Assembly (NCBI GenBank): GCA_028023455.1 | Contig: JAQFVV010000020.1 | Span: 7,055,092 to 7,119,091 of the forward strand | Origin: Epiperipatus broadwayi | Taxonomy: Eukaryota; Onychophora; Udeonychophora; Euonychophora; Peripatidae | DNA length: 64,000 nucleotides | Reading direction: 5' to 3' | Shown: in pieces, positions 21,530 to 31,694 of the stretch | Position numbering within the stretch: position 1 is the stretch's first letter | How the letters are laid out: the number at the start of each line of letters is the position of its first letter | The notes under the pieces: generated by a model | The model's database searches: none | Told to the model about the DNA's origin: nothing | The model's input: only the letters and a program-made list of their open reading frames with translations | Program-made: the position numbers and the translations under genes

Positions 21530-23165
21530 TTTTTTCAATTATCTGATTTACTTTGACAACAATCTTTTCTAATTTTTCACCTGCTTCTTTTAAAATATCA
21601 ATAATAATTCCAACATTTGTTTTAGCTTTTATATTCTCCATAGATTTGCTTCCATGTCTTTCTCCTTCATTTAAATTATTTGGCAATTCATTTTGTTTTC
21701 ATGTTCTTTATTATTATCTAATCTCATATAGATATTTTTCTCATATTTCATGATATCATCTCTCTTTGTAGGAATAGTTCCATCTGGATTTTTTTTGCTG
21801 AAATAACTTTTATATTAAAATATTGTTTTATATTTTTGAAACCTTTATTATCTTTTATAGCTTTTCTTGCCAATTCTCAATTATATTTTCTTATATCATT
21901 ATTATCTCTTCACCTTTGTATCATTTTACAGAGCTCCTGATGTTCAATTTTTCTTATTGGATCATTTAAATTTTCATATTCTTTCTTTCCTTCATACATT
22001 TCTTGACTCAGTTAATAAATTATTAGTGAATTGCTTTTCTCTATCAACTATCTTTGTTACAGTTCTTAGATAAAGTAGCAGTTATTTTCTTATTGATTTC
22101 AATTATATTTAATTATCTTCAAAATCGGTCAATATTTTTAAGTGATTATCAAGTTTTAATTTAAATTCTTCACAGTGGTTTTGAAAGTCAGGAATATCAA
22201 TTGTTAATAGTGACTTTTTAATAGTTTTTATTTCTTTAGTTTTGCATTAATGCATATCTTAATCTCACTAAGATGAAGATCACTTCCTGTGTTGAATCAA
22301 TTAAAAATATTACACTTTTGAAAAGCATATTTTTTGTTAGTTAAAATATAATTCAATTATGTTATATCTTCATATGAATTTCTTCCTGGCCATTTGTATT
22401 TAGCATATTTCTCAAAGAAAGGATTTACAACATATAATTTTTCTTTTTCTGAAATTCCAGAAGTTTGTGATTTCTCTCATTTTTATTCCCATAACTGAGC
22501 TATCTATCAGTCATTTTCCAGTTCTAGTATTAAAGTCTCCTATGACAATTTTAAATATTATTTGGCATGATCAAAAGCATTTTCTACATCTATATAAAGA
22601 TCTTCTAATTCAATATGAAGTTGTTAGGGTATAAGTCTGGATTATCTGTATTTAGTATCTTACATTAATATTTGAATACAAGCATAATTCATATACTGGA
22701 GTTTAGATATAATTGTAGGATTTGAAGATTTTCTATCTTAATATAAATTGAGCACTGATTATATATGTGTGTGGGAGATGATGATCTGGACTAACTGAGG
22801 AGTGCTGGTTCAGCACAAAACATGGAGATCTTTTTTGCATGCATTTGGGTGTGTTTATCAATTGAATGAGACAGAGTGGGAGTGTTAAAATTTGTGTTCA
22901 AATCCCCTATAATTATCTTCAATTGTATTAAATAACTAATCTTGTTACTCTGTACCAATGTATAATAAATCTTCACATTTTGTTTTTCCACATTTTAATT
23001 TATAAGGACACTTGTGCTTCCAATATTTTTGCCTTTGCAGTAAAGCGCATGTTCATTTTTCAAATCAATTGTCTCTTTGCTTTTCTTCTAATGTCATAAA
23101 GTCCAATAATGTCCTATATAATGTTAGATAAGTCTTCTAATTTATGTTATCTTTCTTCATTGAAA
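21530..23165 (-). pseudogene. RTE-like LINE: endonuclease and linker region, degenerate
   Basis: On the minus strand, from the high-coordinate end, the fragments are ETIDLKNEHALLC (about 23060) and SYLIQLKIIIGDLN (about 22930), matching the Y-x-L-x-I-x-x-G-D-x-N core of the apurinic endonuclease. Next come LWEWK-like and QTSGISEKEKLYVVN (about 22450), KWPGR, NYILTNKK, then FNTGSDLHL (about 22280), the conserved GSDH segment with H displaced. A coiled, lysine-rich linker follows down to about 21530. This order (endonuclease then RT) is that of RTE elements. The short plus-strand ORFs here are shadows. Multiple stops and frameshifts make it non-functional. Confidence 0.75.
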
Positions 23166-23169
23166 GTGA

Positions 23170-23325
23170 TCTGGAAATATAAATACTAAATTGCATGTTG
23201 TAATTTATAAATAAATATCAAATTCAAAATGCATAGATGAGAAAATAAACTGGTATCATAGATTGTGAGAAAAAAATAAGAAGGTTTGAGTGATAAAGAG
23301 GAAAGAAGCTATGGATTGTCAAAAA
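23170..23325. other. Short AT-rich spacer between the RTE remnant and PLE copy 2
   Basis: No feature recognised. Confidence 0.4.
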
Positions 23326-23327
23326 AT

Positions 23328-23445
23328 AGAAATTTCTTCAGCTGCAAATTATAAATTGATAAAAACCAACACTTCTGTTGTTATTTAGCAGAGATAATAT
23401 TATTAATTATCAATTTATAATTCGTAGCAGAAGAAATTTGGATTT
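23328..23445. repeat. Hairpin at the left boundary of PLE copy 2
   Basis: Arms (GAAATTTCTTC and AATTATAAATTGATAA, inverted as TTATCAATTTATAATT and GAAGAAATTT) enclose a loop at 23361-23406. That loop is repeated in inverse orientation at 26118-26160. The loop therefore acts as one of a pair of about 42-bp inverted repeats that flank the PLE. Confidence 0.7.
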
Positions 23446-23926
23446 TTATTTTACATAATGCAATGTGATTGGAGATTTTGGGAAGGTTTTAATTTAAAGA
23501 AAAAAATTATTGTAGCTAAGATGTATATGGAATTTTTAAAAAACTGTGTGAAGTAAAATGTGATTGCGAATAGTTATAAAATTAATTTAAATCGTGAAAT
23601 ACGTAAAAGAGTGAAACTATGAATATGTTGTAGCAAGTATTGGTGAATTTTATATAAAACATTGTGGAAATTTTTTTTTCTTTTTTATAAAAAAACAAAG
23701 AGAGGTGAATGTATATTATAAATTGCCTACATGTGTGCAAAAACAATGTGAAAAATTTAAATTTGATATTCGGTTAAAAGTTCAAACGAAATTTAAATTT
23801 TTATTGAAAAAAGAACGTAATGTAATTTAGATGAACATTTTAATAATATTCTTAATTGTACGGATTGTTATATTACAAGCCGTATTAGAGATGTGTTATC
23901 ATTTGGACATAGATATATGTGTGGAT

Positions 23927-24040
23927 TTTTTTTTCATATGTCATAGCATCTGCCGTGATGGGAACCCGCAACACCCGTCTGCAACCAACTGCTTGCTTGC
24001 AAGGCGGCTGCACTGACCTCTCGGCTAACAATGCTTGACA
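23927..24040 (-). mobile_element. tRNA-only SINE, copy 4
   Basis: Minus-strand copy with TCAAGCATTG at its 5' end, CTTGCAAGC at the anticodon position, box B near CGGGTTCCCATCA and a GACATATGAAAA tail. The target duplication TATGTGTGGAT is perfect at 23916-23926 and 24041-24051. It lies inside PLE copy 2, so it inserted later than that element. ORFs spanning it are chance. Confidence 0.88.
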
Positions 24041-24419
24041 TATGTGTGGATATTGGAGGAACCCTAGAGCAGAAATTATTGCAGATATAAAAGTAGCATG
24101 TGATGATGCCGATAATAGAGAGGATATAATTGGTAGATTAGCTCCATGATGAATAAAATGCAAAATAATACAAATTATTTATTGATACAGTTCATAAAGA
24201 TGTGGTAGTATTTTGGATAATAACAATTTAATTTGTACTAAAGAGGATAAGTCGAATAGAGTTGTGATTATGGATAACAGTACATATGATTGAATTTACA
24301 TCAACAGATTGAAAAATTGAAATTTGTTCAGGTAAATGAGTATAAGGTGAAGTTAAAGAAGAAGTATCTAATATATTAAGATTGCAAGGTAAGACAATTC
24401 TTACTAGTAAAGTATATTA

Positions 24420-24985
24420 TGATGTATAACCATCAGCAGCTCTACTAGCTAAAATATTTGCAAATGTTAAAACACATAAAAGTGGAATTTCTTTGAGATT
24501 AATGTTGAATTTTAATGGAGAATTCTATTAAAAAATATCTAAATTAATTGCATAGTGGATACAGGATGAAGTGGATTTTGGTTCTTATACTTTGAATTCA
24601 TCTTTTGAGAGTGCTAAGTTGTTGGAGAGATCTGTAACATTTAATGGATATAGGTTGGCATCATTGAATATTGCAGAGTTATATGGATCCATAGATAGAG
24701 TAGGATCTATTAAAAGACCATTTGAGGTGTCAAAAATGGACTGTAAGAAAATTAATTTCATAATTAGTGTATTGGAATGGATAATAGAAAGATAATGGCA
24801 ACGTATAATAATATGTTGTATGGTATGGCGAAAGGGTGACCTATGTGTTTGGCTATTAGTGGTATTATGAGTAGTCTTTTTCTTGATAGTACTGAGCAGT
24901 GTATTGAACATACTATTTAAAGATCAAATAGTAGTATGATATATTATAGATGGTTGATGATGTGCCTCTGTGCCGGTCAAAATCG
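24420..24985 (+). pseudogene. PLE copy 2 reverse transcriptase core
   Basis: Fragments in order: HKSGISLRLMLNFNGEF (RT motif with the R-P-I-V-N region, here altered), then an open frame at 24571-24795 with EVDFGSYTLNSSFES and LASLNIAELYGSID (equivalent of the SLDV-x-x-L-Y-x-x-I palm helix). Next is MLYGMAKGVPMCLAISGIMS (fingers/palm region normally QxxGxxMGSPLSxxxA), then YYRW followed after a one-base shift by VDDV at 24953-24964, the catalytic YVDD equivalent. The arrangement and the W preceding VDD are typical of PLE RTs. In-frame stops at several points make it inactive. Confidence 0.75.
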
Positions 24986-25142
24986 TGTATTCATTCAACA
25001 AGACCAATAATCCAAGCAAAAGTACCTTGAATCCAACCATGCACAAGATACATATGTCAGGACAAGGATGAATCCTAACCTATTTGCCTAAATTATTGCC
25101 TCTCTGACTAATGGATAACGTTTGTGATGACACTAGCAGTGC

Positions 25143-25544
25143 TTGGTTTTATTCCGTCCCAGCTGGAAGAAGGTTATTGTAAAAATTAATAATGGCTTGC
25201 AAAATGTTGGTGGATTAAGATGGACAATAAAAGAGGAAATGAATTCAGCAATTAAGTTTTTGGATTTAATGATACCATATAATGATAAATTTTTTAGATA
25301 TAAAATGATAATCAAACAGTTAAATGTTCGTGATTTTATACATCCTACATCATATGCTCCTATTTCATATAAGATGGCTGGATTTAAGTCATTTTTGCAT
25401 CGTAGCCAGTTGTTATGTTTTCATGAATCAGATAGAAGGGATAACATGGAGAAATATATTCAAGATTTAGTAGGTGTTGGGTATAACATGCTTCAGAGGT
25501 TTGTAATTGAGAATTATCAGAATAAATCTAAAAGGCTATGCTGA
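25143..25544 (+). pseudogene. PLE copy 2 RT thumb/connector region
   Basis: An open stretch with GGLRWTIKEEMNSAIKFLDL (normally F-T-x-E-x-E-x-x-x-x-x-F-L-D), RYKMIIKQLNVRDFIHPTS (the YRKPT-x-T-x-x-Y-x-h region) and ISYKMAGFKSFLHRSQLL (the K-x-x-x-x-x-S-L-x-x-R-A-x region). These are the conserved blocks between the RT active site and the endonuclease in PLEs. It continues in another frame at 25507 toward the GIY-YIG domain, so at least one frameshift separates them. Confidence 0.75.
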
Positions 25545-25554
25545 TAAAGTTGAC

Positions 25555-26010
25555 CATAAAAAATGGGTGTCAATGGCATATATATTTAATCTACTGGGTA
25601 CATTAGCATCAATTATGAGTAATGATTATAGAATAGCTTGTCGTAAAGCACCCAATCTTAATAGGAAATTAAATAATACTAAAAATAAAATGGCTGATAT
25701 GGATAAATGTCAGATTATATATTCTATTGTTTGTCAAGTTTCAGGATGTTGTGCTATTTATATTGATGAAATGAGGACAAATACGAAACGCCATTTGAAA
25801 AAAAGTGATTGAAGATAGTATGATATATTCAGCATTTTATATTCATCAGAGTGCAATGGGTCATAGTTTTATTCCACAAAAGTTTAATATATTGATGTAA
25901 GAGTCACATGACAAGAAACAAAAGGTTAAGGAATCACATTTATAAATTAAAAAGTCCCATGATGCAGTTAATGCTAAACATACTAGTTTTCTGATTAATG
26001 ATATCTTGTT
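25555..26010 (+). pseudogene. PLE copy 2 GIY-YIG endonuclease region
   Basis: The frame at 25507-25812 ends with KMADMDKCQIIYSIVCQVSG, CCAIYIDEMRTNTKRHLKKS. The I-Y-S-I-V-C / C-x-x-x-Y-I sequence is the GIY-YIG motif (YIG changed to YID), with R-x-x-x-T-R-x-x-K-x following. After a shift, HQSAMGHSF and KFNILMxES follow (the usual H-x-x-x-x-G-H-x-F ... I-L-x-E segment). The domain nicks target DNA in functional PLEs; this copy is frameshifted. Confidence 0.7.
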
Positions 26011-26056
26011 GGTAAAGTGAGTTATTAAGTTTGTAAGAAATCCATGTTTTACAGAG

Positions 26057-26099
26057 TTTGCCTTGATAAGGGCACATTAGTGTTGAAAACGCTTGGCAA
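26057..26099 (+). ncRNA. Hammerhead-like motif at PLE copy 2 3' end
   Basis: Order on the plus strand: TTGCC (stem I), TTGATAA (core box, two transitions from CTGATGA), GGGCAC-ATTA-GTGTT (stem II with loop), GAAA, ACGCTT (short stem III region), GGCAA (stem I partner, five perfect pairs with TTGCC). It lies just inside the right inverted repeat, where PLEs are known to carry hammerhead motifs. The core mutations suggest loss of activity. Confidence 0.5.
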
Positions 26100-26169
26100 T
26101 TACATTAATGGTATGTATTAATATTATCACTGCTAAATAACAACAGAAGTGTTGGTTTTTATGGATTAG

Positions 26170-26433
26170 CGAAACTGAATATAACTGTGGGAGATTTATT
26201 CCCTGCACAGATTGATAGTTGAAAATGATGGTAAAGAAGTAAATTTATTTTCATTTTTTTAATATTCTCACAATAGAGAATATAATTTTTGTAAACATTT
26301 ATCTTCAATAGATTTCATAGCAAAACTATGGTGAAAATGTATTTTGATGGTACTTATCCCAAATAATGATCTTATATTCAAGTCAACTTTATAAAAGCAA
26401 TAATTTACACTAAGCAAACCCAGATATCTATAA
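26170..26433. other. Spacer between PLE copy 2 and the LTR/hAT block
   Basis: AT-rich with no gene recognised. The ORF at 26268-26558 (minus) crosses the hAT left end and is a chance frame. Confidence 0.4.
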
Positions 26434-27660
26434 TATATATATATATTGTCATATCCAGGGCCGGCGGAAGCGGGCATGCAACGCATGCTAGGCATGCGGG
26501 CGCTGGCAGAAGGAGGCGCCATCACTGAGAGATTAGCATCTGAAAAAGAAGGCGCCATCCCTGAGAAATTAAAACTCTACTAACAAAAATACTCACATTT
26601 GAAGAATATTATTCTCAAATGTTTATTTACAAAAATTATTGAGAGTAGATTATTGAAAATCATATGAAGTCATATTATATCTTATTAAATGACACACACA
26701 AGCAGGCCTGCACACAAGCTCTGCTTAATATTAAAAATATAAAACAATCAAATCTATTATTTATCATGAACAATAAACTAAACATAAAGTTTATTATATT
26801 ACAAATTTCATATTGTAATGTTTATATATATATAGTACTGCTTATAGTAAACTATAAGTAACTTTCTGCTAGCAAATATATAAATAAACACACACTAAAA
26901 GTATTATAAATTAGAACTTATGTATGTATATGCGTATATATATATTAGATCATGTACATAATTTTGAAATCGTAAGAAACGATTATAATATTGCAAAATA
27001 AAACATTTTCTAATTTTTTATTTAAATAATAATTTGATATAAATATTCGAACGTGTATGTAATATATATTATAGGTATAATTCCAGTAAACTTAATATAA
27101 TTTTCAGTTTACTTTTTATTTTATATATTTTAATCGTTGTCAAAAGTCTATTTTTTCTGCATACTAATTAGGTTTGCAAATTAATTACATACGTTTGCTT
27201 ATGATGTTTATCGCAAATTTTAAAATCTTAGTAAGAACTTGTAAACAATAATTATAATCCCAGGAAATTTTCTATTGAAATCGCAAATCAGGCCTGGCAG
27301 GCCACCTGTGTTAATTAGAAAAATATATGATAACAAAAGAAAATCTTGCCAATGGTAAAACTAAAATGTTCAATCAAGCGTAAAAAACTGGACACTTGAG
27401 TTATTTTAAAACCTGACCATTTTTAATGTCAATGGCTGAATATTTCCAATTTATTAGCTGCCTTTTTTAGGTAAACAAGTTAAACAACTTCTTCCCCTCC
27501 GCGTATAGAGTTTTGTATTTTGGCGCAAGAAGTAATTTGTGTTGGACATCTAAATTAGCGATATATAATCTTAAGTATTAAGATACATGATGTAAATATA
27601 TAAATTAGAGTCCGTATTTATTTATTTATTACATTTGAAAATTATTTTAAAGTGGCATTC

Positions 27661-30162
27661 ATGAGTAAAAGTAATATGGAATCAAAAACTAAGAAAAAAC
27701 TATCCGGTGCACAAAATCGTAAACGCCAAGCTGAAAAAATAGCAAACATTAAAAAACAAAGTGGATCACTTAATAAATATCTTAAAATATCAACTGCTTC
27801 TGAAATAGCTTATACTCAACAAGAACCAGAACCGTGCACATCATCTAGATCACAGGGAACTGTTGAAAATATTGAACAAGATTTTAGTAAGAAACAGTTA
27901 AGTGACAACAAAGTCATTGTGCCAATATCATATCAAATGTGTACAAATTTAGAAGATCCAGCTGAATGGAATAAAATCGATGACAAACTACGTGTTATTT
28001 TAGTAGAAATGGGGCCTGTTCAAAAGAAAGATATTATATATCCGAACGATGTACATGGCCGTAAATTTTCTGATGTATATTATAATAGAAAAATGGAAAA
28101 CGGAGAAGTAGTTTTTCGAAAATGGCTTATTTATTCCGAAATTTTGAACTCTGTGTTTTGCTTTTGTTGCAAAGTTTTTGGATCTACTGAATCTAGCCTC
28201 ATAGAAGGATACAATAATTGGAGAAATTTAAGTACAACTTTACACAGACATGAAACTAGTATGGCTCACATGAAAAGTTTATTGAATTGGAATGAACTTG
28301 AGAAAAGATTAAAAAACAAAATTACTATTGATTGTCAATCTCAAAATTTATATGAAATGGAAAAGAAGCATTGGAGGAGTGTTTTGGAACGGCTGATTGA
28401 AATTATCAAATTCCTTGGTAGTCAAAATTTAGCATTTCGCGGATCATCTGATAAATTATATGAAAAAAATAACGGAAATTTTTTACAATTAATTGAATTA
28501 TTTGCGAAGTTTGATCCCGTTATGGAAAATCATGTTGAGAGGGCCCTAGATCAAAACAATAGAGTACATTATTTGAGCAAAGATAGCCAAAATGAATTAT
28601 TGGAAATTTTAAGTACAGCAATTAGGGAAACAATTTTATTATCGATAAAGAAATCCAAATATTATTCTATTATTTTAGATTGTACACCAGATGCAAGTAA
28701 AACTGAACAAATGACCATAATTATTCGCTTCGTTTTTTGTAATAATGGAACGGTTAAAATTAGAGAAAACTTTTTAGGTTTCATAGATATAACAGATTCC
28801 ACTGGACGAGGTTTATGTACAACAATAATTGAACAACTGGAAAAATGGAAGATTCCCATTGAAGACATGCGTGGTCAAGGGTATGATAATGGGGCCAACA
28901 TGAAAGGCAAAAAGGCTGGACTTCAAAATTTGATTTTAACCAAAAACCCTCGTGCATTTTACGTACCATGTGCTGCTCATTCTTTAAACTTAATCATAAA
29001 CGATGCCGCCAAAGTCAATATAGATACAATTGGTTTTTTTGCAATTGTTCAAAAAATATACAATTTTTTTTCATCATCTTATAAACGGTGGTCAATCCTT
29101 TTAAAATTTATTAAAACTTTAACTCTAAAACAACCATCAGAAACACGATGGGAAAGCAGAATTGATGCAATCCGGCCTCTACGGTATCAGTTGGGTGAAA
29201 TTTATGATGCACTCTATGAAATAATGAACAACGAATCTTTTAATAGAGAAATTCAACATGAAGCTCAATCACTCTGCACTAACCTTAAGGATTACAAATT
29301 TATTTGTTCTTTAATAATTTGGCATGATATATTAAATAGAATAAATCCTGTCAGTAAAATGCTCCAAAATGTAAATATGAATGCTTCACTTGCTTTATAA
29401 TCGATCGCAAATCTAAATAAATTTTTACGAGAATATCGATCAGATTCAAATTTCAAAAACATTCTCAAAATTGCAGATGAACTTAGCGAAGAGGTTGATG
29501 GAGAGAAAGAATTTAAAACTGCCAAAGAAGTTCGACAACGGAAAAAAACTCGTCAATTTGATTACGAGCATCAGGACAAAACACCTCAAATACCTGAAGA
29601 AAAATTTTAAAATAAACATGTTTTTTACACTTTTAGATGTAGCGATTAATTCTTTAACAGAACGCTTTGAACTCCTCGAAGCATGTTATAATAATTTCAA
29701 TTTTCTATATAAAATATCAGAAATTAATAAGAGCGAGTTACAAGCAAAATGCAAAGATTTAGAAAATATTTTGAAATTTGATAACAGTAAAGATATTAAT
29801 GCTACAGATTTATTCGAGCGTCGGAAGATGCACACGTCTGAGATATTTTTCAAAAGGATTTTTTAAATTCTCAAAACCCTTTCGAAACACTTAATTTTAT
29901 AGTTTCTAATAATTTATCTATGCCAAACTTATCAATAGCTTTAAGAATATTATTAACATTACCTGTTAGTGTTGCAAGCGGTGAACGCTCTTTTTCTAAG
30001 TTAAAATTAATTAAAACTTACTTGAGAACAACTATGTCACAAAAACGGCTTGTTAATTTGGCATTAATTGCTATTGAAAATGATATTTGTGCAGAACTGG
30101 AAATAAATACAATCATATCAAGGTTTATTAATATGAAGTCAAGGAGTATAAAATTATTATAA
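27661..30162 (+). pseudogene. hAT transposase (DUF4371/hAT C-terminal dimerisation type), broken
   Basis: I take the ATG at 27661 (MSKSNMESKTKKKLSGAQNR); the three preceding codons start with GTG. A lysine-rich N-terminus is followed by a TTF/ZMYM-type zinc finger with FCFCCKVFG near residues 165-175 and a downstream H-x4-H. The DUF4371/RNase H-like region has LDCTPDASKTEQMT near residue 340 (first catalytic Asp candidate), RGQGYDNGANM near 405-413 (second Asp candidate) and CAAHSLNLIIND near 437. The frame ends at an in-frame TAA (29398-29400) but stays open to about 29610. It then shifts frame (29471-29866), and a further shift leads to 29920-30162, which encodes the hAT dimerisation domain (SVASGERSFSKLKLIKTYLR ... 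LVNLALIAIEND). One stop and at least two frameshifts make it non-functional as a single protein. The first 582-codon frame is otherwise well preserved, suggesting relatively recent inactivation. Confidence 0.92.
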
Positions 30163-30310
30163 TTATAACATGTTTTGTAATGCATTTACTTTTTTTAACT
30201 GTATTTTCTTTTTTTTTAATATTAAAAATTATTTATTTACATTGCCTTGTTTGTTTCCCTTAGAAAGATTTTGTACACTAATATTTATAACATGTAGGTG
30301 GTATACATTA

Positions 30311-30967
30311 AAGTGACCAGATTTTAGCATTGGTAAAACGGGACACCATTGACCGGGGGGGGGGCTGATTAAAAATTTGGTTTATATGGAGCGTTTATAT
30401 AGATATAGCGTACATTAATAATAATAAATTAAATATGTATGTTTGTAATATTATCTTTTTTTAAAATTATTTCATTTATAAATTGTAAATTTATTATTAA
30501 ATTTGCTAATATTTGCATAAATTTAGAGGTTAGAAAAATTAGCAAAAATTTTAAAAATAATGGGTTTGTTAAAAACAGACAGTGACGCAAATAATAAATA
30601 TGAAATTTTAAAAAAAAAAAATATTTGAGATTAAAATATGTAAATGTTTTTCGAAAATTATTTTAAACATTTAAATATTTTAATCTCAAACATTATTTTT
30701 TTTAAATTTATTATATATATATATTTGAATCACTCTGTCTATTTTTAACAAACACATTATTTTTAAAATTTCTGCAAATTTTTCTAACATCTAAATTTGC
30801 CGTGTTAAATTATATATTATTTCATACAAACCGTTTGTATGAAATAATATATAATTTAACAATCAATTTTATGCTATTTTTGATATCAAAAATAGCATTA
30901 CATCGTGCATTCTTTCTAAAAAATCATGACTTTTTTAAAACGCCACGGGACACGGTCGGGTCACCTT
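30311..30967. mobile_element. Small hairpin-rich TIR element nested in the hAT transposon
   Basis: The left end AAGTGACCAGATTTTAGC with a nearby ACGGGACACC is matched in inverse at the right end (CACGGGACACGGTCGGGTCACCTT). The interior contains three successive palindromes: a large one with arms of about 140 bp centred near 30655, one centred near 30831 (GTATGAAATAATATATAATT arms), and one centred near 30881 (ATGCTATTTTTGATAT arms). No coding sequence. A G-run of 10 lies near 30355. The target duplication is unclear. Confidence 0.55.
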
Positions 30968-31694
30968 AGTAAACATACATATTGACAGGGGCGCCAAAAT
31001 CAAATTTGCATGCGGGCGCCTAGTACCCAGCGCCGGCCCTGGTCATATCTGACCTTGCTTTCAGAAATGGACTAGTCCAGTTTCCTTCCTTATCTGATCG
31101 GATTGAACAGGCATTGCCACTAATTATTGTGTAAACATGTGGACAATCAATGTATAAATATGGCCAAAGGGTAAAAACAAGTATAGTCAATGTGTAAACA
31201 TGTGTATAAAATCCTACCATTGGTTAGGTTCTCTGAATCCGATTGTTGCCAGTAAGGTAAGAAATTTGGCAATAAATAGTCAGCTTTTTTGGAGGCAAGT
31301 CAGAGAACTCTGTCTACCTATACAACTGAATGTGCTCTCCATTGAAACCACTTCAAATAGCGAAGGTGTTTCTACTATATTCACTACCGATACGTCGACG
31401 CAGTGAGGCATCTCGATAGGACTGAAAGCTGCTACGACTATGGCAGACTCGAGGCAAGCTGTCTAGTATATACAGAAGAATCATTCAACAAACTCGAGAC
31501 AAGCTGTCCAGTACAGCCAGAAGAGTTAAGACTAGAATTCACGAGACAGGCTAATATATATAGCTGGAAGTGAGACCAGTCATTCGGCACGACCAACTCA
31601 TTATTGACTAAGTTATATGTCAAATTGTATAATATGTGTTTATATTTGTTCTAATAAATTATAGCCTGCAATTCAGCCAAACACAACATATATA

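Larger units (their letters stand above)
23361..26165 (+). mobile_element. Penelope-like retroelement copy 2, bounded by inverted repeats
   Basis: About 2.8 kb between inverted repeats (23361-23406 and 26118-26160, about 42 bp, one or two mismatches). The interior encodes, on the plus strand, a PLE reverse transcriptase (24420-24980), a connector (25143-25544) and a GIY-YIG endonuclease (25700-26000), with a hammerhead-like motif close to the right boundary. A tRNA-only SINE is inserted near the left end (23927-24040). Frameshifts and stops make it defective. PLEs commonly carry flanking repeats and hammerhead motifs, so the architecture fits the group. Confidence 0.8.
26456..31041 (+). mobile_element. 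hAT-superfamily DNA transposon (ZMYM1-like group), defective
   Basis: The ends are CAGGGCCGGCG at 26456 and its inverse ending at 31041 (11 bp perfect). Identical 8-bp target duplications (GTCATATC) lie at 26448-26455 and 31042-31049. Both features are diagnostic of hAT. The 4586-bp interior contains a transposase of the TTF-zinc-finger/DUF4371/hAT-dimerisation type at 27661-30162 and a nested small TIR element at about 30311-30967. GGCGCC-rich subterminal repeats lie at both ends (26480-26560 and 30988-31035). Confidence 0.93.
26447..31688. mobile_element. Putative solo LTR, split by the hAT transposon
   Basis: With the hAT element (26456-31041) and one target duplication removed, a block of about 655 bp starts TGTCATATC and ends ACACAACA at 31688, so it begins TG and ends CA. 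The 5 bp outside both ends are TATAT, but both flanks are TA-rich, so that duplication is weak evidence. Inside are TATA-like boxes (TATAAATATGG near 31153 and TATAAAATCC near 31204) and an AATAAA-like signal (CTAATAAATT near 31650). No internal coding region or second LTR is present. Solo LTR is an inference from these signals. Confidence 0.45.

Noticed and set aside
21553-22073. Plus-strand ORFs with hydrophobic residues resembling membrane proteins
   Set aside because: They are shadows of the minus-strand RTE endonuclease/linker remnant; poly-T-rich sequence yields F, L and I residues by default.
24585-24911. 108-codon ORF on the minus strand
   Set aside because: It overlaps the PLE reverse transcriptase frame on the plus strand and has no domain of its own.
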